Shown here one piece after another: positions 8,408 through 18,261 of a stretch of 64,000 nt of DNA. How positions within the stretch are numbered: the stretch's first letter is position 1; each line of letters begins with the position of its first letter. Source of the DNA: Nissabacter sp. SGAir0207 (GTDB lineage: Bacteria > Pseudomonadota > Gammaproteobacteria > Enterobacterales > Enterobacteriaceae). A program made the translations under genes and the position numbers. The stretch spans positions 2,418,001 to 2,482,000 of the forward strand of contig NZ_CP028035.1 in NCBI RefSeq assembly GCF_005491205.1. The letters are read 5' to 3'. The notes below the pieces were generated by a model, which was not told the origin of the DNA, ran no database searches, and was given only the letters and a program-made list of their open reading frames with translations.

Positions 8408-10528
8408 TTACTTTTCCTCGCCGGCGCGTTTCAGCAGCCAGCAGTTGTGAATCTGACGGTTACGGGCGAAATCCTGCGACAGCGTCTGGGCGGTGATCTC
8501 TTTCGCCTCCAGCCCCAGCTCGGCAAGGCCAGCCATATCCATCTGGAAGCCGCGCTTGTTGTTGGAGAACATGATGGTGCCGTTGCGGCGCAGCAGGCGC
8601 GTCAGGTGCTTCATCAGCGCCAGGTGGTCGCGCTGCACGTCGAAGGTGTCGGCCATGCGCTTGGAGTTGGAGAAGGTCGGCGGATCGATGAAGATCACGT
8701 CGAACTGCTCATTCGCCTCTTGCAACCAGGAGAGGCAGTCGGCCTGAATCAGGCGGTGCTGGCGGCCGGTCAGGCCGTTGGCGCGCAGGTTCTTCTCCGC
8801 CCACTCCAGATAGGTGCGCGACATGTCCACGGTGGTGGTGCTGCGCGCGCCGCCCAGTCCGGCGTGGACGCTGGCGGTGCCGGTGTAGGCAAACAGGTTG
8901 AGGAAGTCCTTGCCCTGGCTCATCTCGCCCAGCATCCGGCGGGCGATGCGGTGGTCGAGGAACAGGCCGGTGTCCAGATAGTCGGTGAGGTTGACCCACA
9001 GCTTGGCGTTGTACTCCTCCACCAGCAGGAACTCGCCCTTCTGCGCCAGCTTCTCATACTGGCTCTTGCCCTTCTGGCGCTCACGCGTCTTCAGCACCAA
9101 CTGGTTGGACGGCAGGTCGAGCACCGCCAGCGTGGCGTTGATCACATCGAACAGGCGCTGGCGCGCTTTCTGCGGATCGACGGTTTTCGGCGGCGCGTAC
9201 TCCTGCACCACCACTTTGCTGCCGTAGCGATCCACGGCGACGTTGTACTCCGGCAAATCGGCGTCATACAGGCGGTAGCACTCAATGCCCTGCTGCTTCG
9301 CCCACTTCTCCAGCTTGCGCAGGTTTTTGCGCAGGCGGTTGGCGAAGTCCTCGGCAATCTGCGGCGCGGCCGCGCCGTTGGCGTTCTCCGCCAGCTGGTA
9401 GTTTTTCTGCACGCAGTCGAGCGGGCCGTTTTTCGCCTTGAACTGGCGCTCGGCGCGCAGTTGCAGGCAGCTCAGCAGCTCCGGCGAGGCGCTGAACAGC
9501 GAGAGCTGCCAGCCGCCGAACTGGCTCTTCATGATGCGGCCCAGCAGGTTGTGCAGGGCGATCAAAGCCGGTTCACTCTCCAGACGCTCGCCGTAGGGCG
9601 GGTTGCTGATGACCGTGCCGCGCGGGCCTTCCGGCAGCGGGTTGGTCAGCTTGCTGACGTCAGCGGCGTTGAAGGTGATCAGCTCCGCCACGCCAGCGCG
9701 GCGGGCGTTGGCGCGCGCCATCTCAATCACCCGGCGATCGATGTCCGAGCCAAAGAAGCGGGAGGTGGTCTCTTGCAGGCCGCGGCGCGCACGTACCTGC
9801 GCCTCGGTGGTCACTTCGCGCCACAGCTCGGCATTGAAGCCGCTCCAGGCGGTAAAGCCCCAGTGCTGGCGATGCAGGCCGGGCGCGCGGTCGGCGGCGA
9901 TCATCGCCCCCTCAATCAGCAGGGTACCGGAGCCGCACATCGGGTCGAGCAGCGGCGTGCCGGCCGCCCAGCCGGAGCGCATCACGATGGCGGCGGCCAG
10001 GTTCTCCTTCAGCGGTGCCAGGCCGGTCAGGTCACGGTAGCCGCGCTGGTGCAGGCCCTCGCCGCTCAGGTCAAGCGCCACGCTGGCGGTATCACGTTGC
10101 AGGAAGACGTTGACGCGGATGTCAGGCTGCTGCTTCGCCACGTTCGGACGCTGGTCAATTTTGCGCACGAAGCTGTCAACGATCGCGTCTTTTACCTTGA
10201 GTGCGCCATACTGGCTGTTGCGGATCTCATCATTCAGGCCGCTGAAGTGCACGGCGAAGGTTTTGTCCACGCCAAACACGGAGGGCCAGTCAATCGCCAT
10301 CACGCCAAGGTAGAGATCAAGGTCGCTGTGCACCTTGAACTCATTCAGCGGCAGCAGGATACGGGAGGCCAAACGGCTCCAGAGCAGGCTTTGGTACAGA
10401 AGACGATCGTCACCCTGAAAATGTACCCCACCCTGCACCACTTTGCAGGCGTGGGCGCCCAGCGCTTCCAGTTCGCTTTTTAACAGTTCTTCCAAGCCAC
10501 GCGCCGTGCTTGCAAACAGAGAGTTCAT
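8408..10528 (-). CDS. rlmL: Bifunctional 23S rRNA methyltransferase RlmKL
   Basis: This enzyme makes m2G2445 (RlmL part) and m7G2069 (RlmK part) in 23S rRNA. The 706 residues contain a THUMP domain at about 45-155, a SAM site DPMCGSGT at 195-202 and the amino-methyltransferase motif NPPYGE at 309-314. The second, C-terminal methyltransferase carries FAYTGTASV and [13 protein letters not shown]. It is the first gene of the leftward run through uup and pqiABC, and diverges from ycbX across about 100 bases that must hold both promoters. Confidence 0.96.
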   Translation of the reverse strand: MNSLFASTARGLEELLKSELEALGAHACKVVQGGVHFQGDDRLLYQSLLWSRLASRILLPLNEFKVHSDLDLYLGVMAIDWPSVFGVDKTFAVHFSGLNDEIRNSQYGALKVKDAIVDSFVRKIDQRPNVAKQQPDIRVNVFLQRDTASVALDLSGEGLHQRGYRDLTGLAPLKENLAAAIVMRSGWAAGTPLLDPMCGSGTLLIEGAMIAADRAPGLHRQHWGFTAWSGFNAELWREVTTEAQVRARRGLQETTSRFFGSDIDRRVIEMARANARRAGVAELITFNAADVSKLTNPLPEGPRGTVISNPPYGERLESEPALIALHNLLGRIMKSQFGGWQLSLFSASPELLSCLQLRAERQFKAKNGPLDCVQKNYQLAENANGAAAPQIAEDFANRLRKNLRKLEKWAKQQGIECYRLYDADLPEYNVAVDRYGSKVVVQEYAPPKTVDPQKARQRLFDVINATLAVLDLPSNQLVLKTRERQKGKSQYEKLAQKGEFLLVEEYNAKLWVNLTDYLDTGLFLDHRIARRMLGEMSQGKDFLNLFAYTGTASVHAGLGGARSTTTVDMSRTYLEWAEKNLRANGLTGRQHRLIQADCLSWLQEANEQFDVIFIDPPTFSNSKRMADTFDVQRDHLALMKHLTRLLRRNGTIMFSNNKRGFQMDMAGLAELGLEAKEITAQTLSQDFARNRQIHNCWLLKRAGEEK

Positions 10529-10630
10529 ATCGACTTATCACCAAATAGAAAATTGTTGCGCATTATAGCTAATCCCACCCGCTTGTCATAAAGTTGCTGA
10601 CGCCCATTTTTGTCAGCAAGGAGGCAACCA

Positions 10631-11740
10631 TTGATTACCCTGACCAAACTCTTTATTCATCCGGTGAAATCGATGCGGGGATTGCAACTGTCGCAAGCCC
10701 ACGTGGCGGAGTCCGGCCTGGCATTTGACCGCGCCTTTATGCTGACTGAGCCGGACGGCACCTTTATTACCGCGCGCCAGTACCCGCATCTGGTGCAGTT
10801 CACCCCGGCCCTGCTGCCGGGCGGCCTTTACATCACGGCCCCCAACGGCGACAGCGCGGTGGTGCGCACCGAAGAGTTCAGCGACAGCGACAGCCCAACC
10901 GAGGTGTGGGGCAACCATTTTACCGCCCGCATCGCCCCGGACGCCATCAACCAGTGGCTGAGCGGCCTGCTCAACCGAGAGGTGCAGCTGCGCTGGCTGG
11001 GGCCGGTGCTTAGCCGCCGGGTGAAGCCGCGCCCGGAGATCCCGCTGACCTTCGCGGATGGTTTCCCCTTCCTGCTGATCAATGAGGCTTCGCTGGAGGC
11101 GCTGCGCCAGCGCTGCCCGGCGGGCGTACAGCTGGCACAGTTCCGCCCCAATCTGGTGGTGGCAGGCGCGACCGCCTTTGCCGAGGATGGCTGGCGCACG
11201 CTGCGCATCGGTGGGGTGACTTTTGAGGTGACCAAGCCCTGTAGCCGCTGCGTGCTGACCACCGTCAGCACCGAACGTGGCGAGAAGCACCCCAGCGGCG
11301 AGCCGCTCAAGACGCTGCAATCCTTCCGTACCGCCGACGATGGCGACGTGGATTTCGGCATGAACCTGATTGCGCACAACAGCGGCATTATCCGCGTTGG
11401 CGATCGGGTGGAGGTGCTGACCACCGGTACACCGCGCGCTTACCATGCTGGTGAGGTAAAGGAGCGGCTGGCGCCACCGCTGCCGATGGCAGGCGGCCAG
11501 AGCGTGCAGATCAGCTATCAAGGCCAGAGTTTCAGCGGCAACCGGCAAGAGGTGCTGTTGGATCAGTTGGAGCAGCAGGGATTCCGCATTCCCTACTCCT
11601 GCCGGGCCGGCATGTGTGGCAGTTGCCGCCTGACGCTGGAGAAAGGAAAGGTGGCCCCGCTGGTGCAGGACGCATTGGGGGATGACGGCACGCTGCTGAG
11701 TTGCAGCTGCATACCGCTTGGGGATGTGGCACTCAGCTAA
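10631..11740 (+). CDS. ycbX: MOSC/ferredoxin protein YcbX
   Basis: YcbX is a molybdenum-cofactor protein that in E. coli reduces N-hydroxylated bases such as 6-hydroxylaminopurine. I place the start at TTG 10631: AAGGAGG lies six bases upstream and the resulting 369 residues equal the E. coli length. The N-terminal beta barrel begins [12 protein letters not shown], the MOSC domain contains KPCSRC (the likely cofactor-binding cysteine), and a plant-type 2Fe-2S ferredoxin domain closes the protein with CRAGMCGSC and a later cysteine cluster. It runs toward zapC, and a GC hairpin lies between the two stops. Confidence 0.94.
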   Translation: MITLTKLFIHPVKSMRGLQLSQAHVAESGLAFDRAFMLTEPDGTFITARQYPHLVQFTPALLPGGLYITAPNGDSAVVRTEEFSDSDSPTEVWGNHFTARIAPDAINQWLSGLLNREVQLRWLGPVLSRRVKPRPEIPLTFADGFPFLLINEASLEALRQRCPAGVQLAQFRPNLVVAGATAFAEDGWRTLRIGGVTFEVTKPCSRCVLTTVSTERGEKHPSGEPLKTLQSFRTADDGDVDFGMNLIAHNSGIIRVGDRVEVLTTGTPRAYHAGEVKERLAPPLPMAGGQSVQISYQGQSFSGNRQEVLLDQLEQQGFRIPYSCRAGMCGSCRLTLEKGKVAPLVQDALGDDGTLLSCSCIPLGDVALS

Positions 11741-11752
11741 CGGACGCCGTCA

Positions 11753-11783
11753 GGCAGGCGGCGCGCACCGGGCGCGCCCTGCC
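11753..11783. terminator. Hairpin between ycbX and zapC
   Basis: Nested arms GGCAGG/CCTGCC and GCGCGC/GCGCGC form a very stable hairpin between the two convergent genes. No T run follows, so it may act with Rho or simply protect transcript ends. Confidence 0.5.
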
Positions 11784-11785
11784 CG

Positions 11786-12334
11786 CTACACCGCCTGATC
11801 GTACAGGGCGGCGAGATCAACCTCTTCCGCGACCGGGATCAGCCGGTCATGCATGATCTTGATGGCATCGCCAAACTGCATGGTGCGCCCGGAGAGCGTC
11901 AGCTGGCCCTGGGCCAGTAGGCAGAGGCTGGCATTGTCGCCCGCTTCCACCACCAGCAGTTGCGCCTGCTGGCTGCTCTCGGTCACCTCGACCGCCACCA
12001 CATCACCGCTTTTCGGTTGCATGGCGCGCGCCTGCTGCGCAAAGTGCCAACTTTTCGGCATCAGCGGCTTCAGGAAGCGGCAGGCCACCAACGCATTCAA
12101 TACCAGTTCCGCCCGCAGCTCGGATTTAAGCTTAATTCGGCGGCACTGCTCCTCATAATCAAAATAGAGCGCGGCATCATCGACAGAAAATGCGCACTCC
12201 CCGAACGCGTCCGGCGTCAGCATTTTGGCAGGAAACCGTGAGCGAAATATCATCCCATTCGCCAGATCCAACATCAGCCGATCGTGATCGGCATCAAAAT
12301 ACCACCGCCAATTATCGTCAGGTTTGATTCTCAT
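11786..12334 (-). CDS. zapC: Cell division protein ZapC
   Basis: ZapC is a small cytosolic protein that binds FtsZ and bundles its filaments at midcell. The 182 residues match E. coli ZapC (YcbW, about 180), beginning [14 protein letters not shown] and including [14 protein letters not shown]. There are no membrane segments. It lies between ycbX and pyrD as in E. coli, with 227 bases of AT-rich spacer on the pyrD side in which I see no gene and no clear terminator. Confidence 0.93.
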   Translation of the reverse strand: MRIKPDDNWRWYFDADHDRLMLDLANGMIFRSRFPAKMLTPDAFGECAFSVDDAALYFDYEEQCRRIKLKSELRAELVLNALVACRFLKPLMPKSWHFAQQARAMQPKSGDVVAVEVTESSQQAQLLVVEAGDNASLCLLAQGQLTLSGRTMQFGDAIKIMHDRLIPVAEEVDLAALYDQAV

Positions 12335-12561
12335 GGGTTACCCTTTCACGCCTGTTAATGAAAAAAGAGAAAAAAGACCGCCTGAAAATGTGTGCAGGGT
12401 GACGGCATGCTAATAAATGATGCCGGTGAGTGGAGCGGGACTTATTATTTACGCTGATAACGGCCTCTCATCCCGTGCCTAATACCCCCGGCAGTGGACA
12501 AAATATAGACGAGCCGGAGAGAGAAATAAACCCCCCGGCCCGGCAAGTTGCCTAAAAAATA

Positions 12562-13572
12562 TCAAATTGAGTGAATAATATCTTTAATCAGGCGTGGCCC
12601 GTGGTAAATAAAGCCGGAATAAATTTGGATGAGCGAGGCCCCGGCCTGCATTTTCTCGCGCGCGGCGGTCAGGGAGTCGATGCCGCCCACGCCAATAATC
12701 GGTAAGCGGCCCTGCAGTTCCTGGTTGAGGCGGCGGATAATTTCTGTGCTGCGCAGCTGCACTGGCCGGCCGCTCAACCCACCCGCCTGCTCGCAATAGG
12801 GCAGGCCGTGCACCAGTTTGCGGTCGAGGGTGGTATTGGTGGCAATCACGCCGTCAATATTATGGCGCACCAGACTGTCGGCAATTTGTACCAGCTCCTC
12901 TTCCGAGAGATCCGGCGCAATTTTCACCGCCACCGGCACATATTTTTGGTGGCGCTGCTGCAATTCAGCCTGCTTATTCTTGATGGCGGCCAGCAATTCA
13001 TCCAGCGCGTCGCCATACTGTAAGGTGCGCAAACCGGGGGTATTGGGTGAGGAGATATTCACCGCGATATAGCCGGCATAGGGGTAGACCTTCTCCATGC
13101 AGATCAGGTAATCATCCTTGCCCTGCTCCACCGGCGTGTCTTTATTTTTGCCGATATTAATCCCCAGAATGCCGCCGAAATGGGCCTTCTTCACGTTCTC
13201 GACCAAATTATCGACACCGCGGTTATTGAAGCCCATGCGGTTAATCAGCCCCTGCGCCTCGACAATGCGGAACAGGCGCGGCTTCTCATTGCCATCCTGC
13301 GGGCGCGGCGTCACGGTGCCCACCTCGACAAAGCCGAAGCCCATCGCACCGAAGGCGTCAATGCACTCGCCATCCTTGTCCAGCCCGGCCGCCAGGCCCA
13401 ACGGATTGCGGAATGAGAGGCCCATGCAGCTGACTGGCTTGGCTGGCAGTGACTGGCGGATAAGGAATTCAAACGGCGAGCCGGAGAGGCGGCGAAGCTG
13501 GCGGAAGGTTAATTCGTGCGCGTGTTCGGGGTCGAGCTGGAAAAGCGCTTTTCTGACGAGCGGGTAATACAT
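12562..13572 (-). CDS. pyrD: Dihydroorotate dehydrogenase (quinone), PyrD
   Basis: PyrD oxidises dihydroorotate to orotate at the inner membrane, passing electrons to quinone, the fourth step of pyrimidine synthesis. The 336 residues are typical of class 2 enzymes: an N-terminal amphipathic helix ([16 protein letters not shown]), AAGLDKDGE for FMN binding, and the catalytic serine S175 in [16 protein letters not shown] lies before the ATG. The leader can form a hairpin at 13588-13604, and a PurR-like box lies further upstream, both as known for E. coli pyrD. Confidence 0.97.
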   Translation of the reverse strand: MYYPLVRKALFQLDPEHAHELTFRQLRRLSGSPFEFLIRQSLPAKPVSCMGLSFRNPLGLAAGLDKDGECIDAFGAMGFGFVEVGTVTPRPQDGNEKPRLFRIVEAQGLINRMGFNNRGVDNLVENVKKAHFGGILGINIGKNKDTPVEQGKDDYLICMEKVYPYAGYIAVNISSPNTPGLRTLQYGDALDELLAAIKNKQAELQQRHQKYVPVAVKIAPDLSEEELVQIADSLVRHNIDGVIATNTTLDRKLVHGLPYCEQAGGLSGRPVQLRSTEIIRRLNQELQGRLPIIGVGGIDSLTAAREKMQAGASLIQIYSGFIYHGPRLIKDIIHSI

Positions 13573-13587
13573 GAAATCTCCTGAGTT

Positions 13588-13604
13588 CCCGGTGGCAAAC
13601 CGGG
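13588..13604 (-). promoter_or_regulatory. pyrD leader hairpin (pyrimidine control)
   Basis: On the bottom strand CCCGG and CCGGG arms form a hairpin just before the pyrD ribosome site, and a -10-like ATAATA lies immediately upstream. In enterobacteria, transcripts starting at C form such a hairpin and hide the ribosome site, while starts at G escape it, so CTP/GTP levels set expression. Here the same layout is visible. Confidence 0.65.
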
Positions 13605-13654
13605 GGCGTATTATCCGGCATCGCCGGGCAAAAGGGAACTGATTCCCGCCCTCT

Positions 13655-13670
13655 ACGCAATCGTTTACCA
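13655..13670 (-). promoter_or_regulatory. PurR-like box before pyrD
   Basis: ACGCAATCGTTTACCA agrees with the PurR consensus ACGCAAACGTTTTCGT at its core positions. It lies about 85 bases before the pyrD start codon. PurR is known to repress pyrD in E. coli. Confidence 0.6.
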
Positions 13671-13854
13671 GCCCGTCACAGGCTGCTTACCTTTTTCCTC
13701 CTCTTCCCTCTCTATTCATTACCCACGTTTATCCGTTTTCTGGCAAAGGAATGCCGGAATTAAGATTTCATCAAAAGCGGACGGGCTGTTAGCTTTGTTA
13801 TCACTTAGTTAGGAAAAACCGAATTATTATTCATTTTGGTTATAAGGAGTGATT

Positions 13855-14430
13855 ATGCACGTTATATCCCTGGCTGGCAGCCCGCGCCTGCCGTCGCGCT
13901 CCTCGGTGCTGCTGCATCTTGGCGAGCAGTGGCTGCAACAACGTGACGTTAAGGTCACCAGCTATAGCCTGCATGATTTTGCCGCAGAGGATCTGCTGTT
14001 CGCCAATTTCGCCAGCCCACAGGTCAAGGCGCTGGCGGCGGATCTGGCCGGGGCCGACGGCTTGCTGATGGCCACGCCGGTCTACAAGGCCGCCTATTCC
14101 GGTGCGCTGAAAACGCTGCTCGACCTGCTGCCAGAGCGTGCACTGGAGCATAAGGTGGTGCTGCCGCTGGCCACCGGCGGCTCCATCGCCCACATGCTGG
14201 CGGTGGACTACGCGCTGAAACCGGTGCTGGCCGCGCTGAAAGCCCAAGAGGTGCTACACGGCGTCTTTGCCGATGACAGCCAGGTGGATATGAAGGCGCA
14301 GCCGCAGCCACAACTGGCGCCAGCGCTGGCCGAACGTCTGGAGGAAGCACTCGCCAACTTCCACCTGGCGCTGAGCCGCCGGGCGTCAGTCTCTACATTT
14401 GATTCCCATTTACTGCGGCATATCGCCTGA
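13855..14430 (+). CDS. ssuE: NAD(P)H:FMN reductase SsuE
   Basis: SsuE supplies reduced FMN to the sulfonate monooxygenase SsuD. From ATG 13855 the protein has 191 residues, the E. coli length; AAGGAG lies five bases upstream, while a GTG six bases earlier overlaps that site and is less likely. The flavodoxin-like fold shows [13 protein letters not shown] near the N terminus and [20 protein letters not shown] in the middle. It is the first gene of ssuEADCB. Sulfate-starvation activators (Cbl, CysB) act upstream in E. coli; I could not locate their sites in the 280-base spacer. Confidence 0.95.
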   Translation: MHVISLAGSPRLPSRSSVLLHLGEQWLQQRDVKVTSYSLHDFAAEDLLFANFASPQVKALAADLAGADGLLMATPVYKAAYSGALKTLLDLLPERALEHKVVLPLATGGSIAHMLAVDYALKPVLAALKAQEVLHGVFADDSQVDMKAQPQPQLAPALAERLEEALANFHLALSRRASVSTFDSHLLRHIA

Positions 14431-14450
14431 TAACGGCCCGGAGGACAAGG

Positions 14451-15410
14451 ATGAGTGCAAGCCTATTACGACACTGGAAACGCGCCACGGCGCTGTTCGC
14501 CCTGCTGGGCAGCCTGAGCCTAATGGCACAGGCGGCGGATGACCCGGCGCAGTTCCGCATTGGCTACCAGAAAGGCTCGGTCAGTCTGGTGCTGGCCAAG
14601 AGCCACCAGATGCTGGAGACGCGCTACCCGCAGACCCACATCACTTGGGTGGAGTTCCCGGCCGGGCCACAGATGCTGGAGGCGCTGAACGTCGGCAGCA
14701 TTGACATGGGCAGCACCGGCGACCTGCCACCGCTGTTCGCGCAAGCCGCCGGGGCGGATCTGCTCTACGTCGGCCAGGAGCCGCCGAAGCCGAAGGCCGA
14801 GGTGATTCTGGTGCCGGAGAACAGCCCGATTAAACAAGTGGCGGATCTCAAGGGGCGCAAGGTGGCCTTCCAGCGCGGCTCCAGCTCGCACAATCTGGTG
14901 CTGCGGGCGTTGCAGGAGGCCGGCCTCTCCCTCAATGACATTACGCCGGTCTACCTGACCCCGGCGGACGCACGGGCGGCCTTTGCGCAGCACAACGTGG
15001 ACGCCTGGGCTATCTGGGATCCCTACTACTCGGCGGCGCAGTTGCAGGGTGGCGTGCGGGTGCTGAAAGATGGCAGCACCCTTAACCAGACCGGCTCCTT
15101 CTATTTGGCGAGCCGCCAGTATGCCGAGGCGCACCCGGCCTTTATTAAAGAGGTGCTGGCGCAGCTTACTGCCGCCGATGCCCTGACGCGCAGTGACCGC
15201 ACCCAGAGCATCACCCTGCTGGCGCAGGCGATGGGCCTGCCGGAGCCGGTGATTGCCACCTATCTGAGCCACCGCCCAGAAACCATTATTGAGCCGGTGG
15301 ATGACCGCACGGTGCAGGCGCAGCAGAACACCGCCAACCTGTTCTTTGAGAACCACCTGTTGCCGAAACGGCTCGACATTGCCAGCCGTGTCTGGCGCGC
15401 GCCGCAGTAA
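14451..15410 (+). CDS. ssuA: Aliphatic sulfonate-binding protein SsuA
   Basis: SsuA is the periplasmic binding protein of the alkanesulfonate ABC importer. The 319 residues begin with a signal peptide, basic then hydrophobic, ending near LMAQAADD (cleavage after about residue 28). The mature part is a type 2 periplasmic binding fold with [15 protein letters not shown] and [21 protein letters not shown], features of the SsuA family. GGAGG and AAGG precede the start, 20 bases after ssuE. A GC hairpin lies between it and ssuD. Confidence 0.95.
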   Translation: MSASLLRHWKRATALFALLGSLSLMAQAADDPAQFRIGYQKGSVSLVLAKSHQMLETRYPQTHITWVEFPAGPQMLEALNVGSIDMGSTGDLPPLFAQAAGADLLYVGQEPPKPKAEVILVPENSPIKQVADLKGRKVAFQRGSSSHNLVLRALQEAGLSLNDITPVYLTPADARAAFAQHNVDAWAIWDPYYSAAQLQGGVRVLKDGSTLNQTGSFYLASRQYAEAHPAFIKEVLAQLTAADALTRSDRTQSITLLAQAMGLPEPVIATYLSHRPETIIEPVDDRTVQAQQNTANLFFENHLLPKRLDIASRVWRAPQ

Positions 15411-15433
15411 CCCTGATCTTTTCTCGCGATTCA

Positions 15434-15452
15434 GCCCGGCCGGATGCCGGGC
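15434..15452. other. Intercistronic hairpin between ssuA and ssuD
   Basis: GCCCGGC and GCCGGGC flank a five-base loop, 24 bases after the ssuA stop. No T run follows. A hairpin after the binding-protein gene commonly stabilises that part of an ABC operon transcript, giving more binding protein than other subunits; that role is inferred here. Confidence 0.6.
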
Positions 15453-15468
15453 ACTAAAGGAGCACACC

Positions 15469-16620
15469 ATGAGCCTGAACGTATTCTGGTTTTTACCGAC
15501 CCACGGCGACGGCCGCTACCTCGGCACCAATGACGGCGCCCGTACCGTAGACCACGCCTACCTGCAACAGATTGCCCAGGCGGTGGACCGCATGGGCTTT
15601 GGCGGGGTGCTGATCCCGACCGGCCGCTCCTGCGAGGATTCCTGGCTGGTGGCGGCGTCGATGATTCCAGTGACGCAACGGCTGAAGTTTTTGGTGGCGC
15701 TGCGCCCCGGTATCATCTCCCCGACGCTGGCGGCTCGGCAGGCCGCGACGCTGGATCGCCTCTCCAACGGCCGCGCGCTGTTCAATCTGGTGACCGGCGG
15801 CGACCCGGATGAGCTGGCGGGTGAAGGGCTGTTCCTCGACCATGAGGCGCGCTATGAGGCGTCGGCGGAGTTCACCCACGTCTGGCGGCGGGTGCTGGAG
15901 GGCGAAACCGTGACCTTCAACGGCAAGCACATCCAGGTGCGTGACGCCAAACTGATGCTGCCGCCGGTGCAGCAACCGCGCCCGCCGCTCTACTTTGGCG
16001 GCTCCTCGGAGGCGGCGCAGGATCTGGCGGCTGAACAGGTGGAGCTATACCTCACTTGGGGCGAGCCACCGGCGCAGGTCAAGGAGAAGATTGAGCAGGT
16101 GCGCGCCAAGGCCGCCGCCAAGGGACGTAAGGTGCGCTTCGGTATCCGGCTGCATGTGATTGTGCGCGATACCACGGAAGAGGCGTGGCAGGCCGCTGAC
16201 CGGCTGATCGCCAACCTCGATGAGGAGACTATCGCCCGCGCGCAGCAATCCTTCGCCCGCTTTGACTCGGTGGGCCAGCAACGGATGGCCGCGCTGCACG
16301 GCGGCAAAAAAGATAACCTCGAGATCAGCCCCAACCTGTGGGCCGGTGTCGGGCTGGTACGTGGCGGGGCGGGCACCGCGCTGGTGGGCGACGGGCCGAC
16401 CGTGGCGGCGCGGATGCAGGAGTATGCCGATCTCGGTATTGATACCTTCGTGCTCTCCGGCTACCCGCACCTTGAAGAGGCCTACCGGGTCGGCGAACTG
16501 CTGTTCCCGCATCTCGATCTGGCCGCGCCGGACGGTGGCGAGACCAACCTGCGGGTGCTGCGCCCGCAGTCAGAGGTGATCGCCAATGATTTCTACACCG
16601 TTAAAGCCTCCCAGAGCTAA
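15469..16620 (+). CDS. ssuD: FMNH2-dependent alkanesulfonate monooxygenase SsuD
   Basis: SsuD cleaves C1-C14 alkanesulfonates to aldehyde and sulfite using FMNH2 from SsuE and oxygen. The start at ATG 15469 has AAAGGAG seven bases upstream and gives 383 residues (E. coli 381). It is a luciferase-fold TIM barrel; [19 protein letters not shown] opens the protein and [16 protein letters not shown] lies in the middle. The conserved C-terminal [14 protein letters not shown] is present. Ten bases separate it from ssuC. Confidence 0.96.
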   Translation: MSLNVFWFLPTHGDGRYLGTNDGARTVDHAYLQQIAQAVDRMGFGGVLIPTGRSCEDSWLVAASMIPVTQRLKFLVALRPGIISPTLAARQAATLDRLSNGRALFNLVTGGDPDELAGEGLFLDHEARYEASAEFTHVWRRVLEGETVTFNGKHIQVRDAKLMLPPVQQPRPPLYFGGSSEAAQDLAAEQVELYLTWGEPPAQVKEKIEQVRAKAAAKGRKVRFGIRLHVIVRDTTEEAWQAADRLIANLDEETIARAQQSFARFDSVGQQRMAALHGGKKDNLEISPNLWAGVGLVRGGAGTALVGDGPTVAARMQEYADLGIDTFVLSGYPHLEEAYRVGELLFPHLDLAAPDGGETNLRVLRPQSEVIANDFYTVKASQS

Positions 16621-16630
16621 GGAGCGAACG

Positions 16631-17428
16631 ATGCGAAATTTTGCCAAACGCGGGGCCTACCGCCTCGCCCCCTGGGCGGTGCCGGTGCTGTTGGTGCTGC
16701 TCTGGCAACTGGCGGTGGAGACCGGCTGGCTGTCAAACCGCATCCTGCCGGCCCCGAGCGCCGTGGTGACCGCCTTCTGGTCGCTGAGCGCCAGCGGCGA
16801 ACTGTGGCACCACCTGGCGATCAGCAGCTGGCGCGCGGCCATCGGCTTTGCCATTGGCGGCAGCATCGGTTTGCTGCTCGGTTTTATCACCGGCCTCTCC
16901 CACTGGGGCGAGCGGCTGCTCGACAGCTCGTTGCAGATGCTGCGCAATATCCCGCATCTGGCGCTGATCCCGCTGGTGATTTTGTGGTTCGGCATTGATG
17001 AGTCCGCCAAGATCTTTCTGGTGGCGCTCGGGACGCTGTTCCCGATCTATTTAAACACCTACCACGGCATCCGCAACATTGACCGTGGCCTGCTGGAGAT
17101 GGCCCGCAGCTACGGCCTCTCCGGGCTGCCACTGTTTATGCAGGTGGTGTTGCCGGGCGCCCTGCCCTCCATCATGGTGGGGGTGCGCTTCGCGCTGGGC
17201 TTCATGTGGCTGACGCTGATTGTGGCGGAGACCATCTCGGCCAACGCCGGCATCGGCTACCTGGCGATGAACGCCCGTGAATTTTTGCAGACTGACATTG
17301 TGGTGGTGGCGATTGTACTGTACGCCATCCTCGGCAAGCTGGCCGACCTCAGCGCGCAACTGCTGGAGCGTGTCTGGCTGCGCTGGCACCCCGCCTACCA
17401 ACTGACGTCCCAAGGAGGCAACGCATGA
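16631..17428 (+). CDS. ssuC: Sulfonate ABC transporter permease SsuC
   Basis: SsuC is the inner-membrane permease of the sulfonate importer. From ATG 16631 (GGAGCG upstream) it has 265 residues with about six membrane segments. The cytoplasmic coupling loop reads [14 protein letters not shown]...[13 protein letters not shown], the EAA motif that contacts the ATPase. The last codons overlap the ssuB start by four bases, so the ATPase is probably made by coupled translation. Confidence 0.95.
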   Translation: MRNFAKRGAYRLAPWAVPVLLVLLWQLAVETGWLSNRILPAPSAVVTAFWSLSASGELWHHLAISSWRAAIGFAIGGSIGLLLGFITGLSHWGERLLDSSLQMLRNIPHLALIPLVILWFGIDESAKIFLVALGTLFPIYLNTYHGIRNIDRGLLEMARSYGLSGLPLFMQVVLPGALPSIMVGVRFALGFMWLTLIVAETISANAGIGYLAMNAREFLQTDIVVVAIVLYAILGKLADLSAQLLERVWLRWHPAYQLTSQGGNA

Positions 17429-18207
17429 GCACGCCTATCCGCATCCCGCAGGGGACCCCGCTGACGCTGAACCGCATCAGCAAACAGTATGGCGCGCGCG
17501 CCGTGCTGCGTGACATTGATCTGCGCATCGCCCCCGGCCAGTTCGTGGCGGTGGTTGGCCGCAGCGGCTGCGGCAAGAGTACCCTGCTGCGCCTGCTGGC
17601 CGGGCTGGAGCAGGCCAGCGACGGCGAACTGCTGAGCGGCAACGCGCCGCTGGCCAACGCCCGCGAGGAAACCCGGCTGATGTTCCAGGAGGCGCGTTTG
17701 CTGCCGTGGAAGCGGGTGATCGACAACGTCGGGCTGGGGCTGAAGGGTGACTGGCGACCGGCCGCGCAGGCGGCGCTGGCGTCCGTTGGGCTGGCCGAGC
17801 GCGCCAATGAGTGGCCTTCCGCCCTCTCCGGCGGGCAGAAACAGCGGGTGGCGCTGGCGCGGGCATTGATCCACCGCCCCCGCCTGCTGCTGCTGGATGA
17901 GCCGCTGGGCGCGCTGGATGCACTGACGCGCATTGAGATGCAGGGATTGATTGAGTCACTGTGGCTGGCGCATGGCTTTACCGTGCTGCTGGTGACCCAT
18001 GATGTCAGCGAGGCGGTGGCGCTGGCAGACCGGGTGCTGCTGATTGAGGAGGGCCAGATTGGCCTGGATCTGGCGGTGGATGTGCCGCGCCCGCGCCGCC
18101 ACGGCAATGCGCGGCTGGCTGAGCTGGAGAGCCAGGTGCTGGATCGCATCCTGACCCCGGTGCCGGTGCCGCTACAGGCCGTGCCGCCCGCACGCGGCTA
18201 CGCCTGA
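17425..18207 (+). CDS. ssuB: Sulfonate ABC transporter ATPase SsuB
   Basis: SsuB powers sulfonate import. The 260 residues show Walker A at 45-53 (GRSGCGKST), a Q loop, the signature [15 protein letters not shown], Walker B LLLLDEP and the switch histidine in [24 protein letters not shown] precedes the start. It closes ssuEADCB and a symmetrical terminator follows within 15 bases. Confidence 0.96.
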   Translation: MSTPIRIPQGTPLTLNRISKQYGARAVLRDIDLRIAPGQFVAVVGRSGCGKSTLLRLLAGLEQASDGELLSGNAPLANAREETRLMFQEARLLPWKRVIDNVGLGLKGDWRPAAQAALASVGLAERANEWPSALSGGQKQRVALARALIHRPRLLLLDEPLGALDALTRIEMQGLIESLWLAHGFTVLLVTHDVSEAVALADRVLLIEEGQIGLDLAVDVPRPRRHGNARLAELESQVLDRILTPVPVPLQAVPPARGYA

Positions 18208-18220
18208 CCCACAGCCAATA

Positions 18221-18249
18221 AAAAAGGGCGCGATTATCGCGCCCTTTTT
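18221..18249. terminator. Bidirectional terminator between ssuB and pepN
   Basis: An A run, GGGCGCG, a four-base loop, CGCGCCC and a T run form a textbook two-way intrinsic terminator between convergent ssuB and pepN. Confidence 0.93.
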
Positions 18250-18261
18250 CATGGCTTACGA

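Noticed and set aside
8447..10483. A 678-codon open frame on the plus strand opposite rlmL, with similar long frames opposite uup, pepN, mukB and rpsA
   Set aside because: GC-rich codons of the real gene leave few stops on the other strand. The antisense proteins are low in complexity, match no family and lack ribosome sites.
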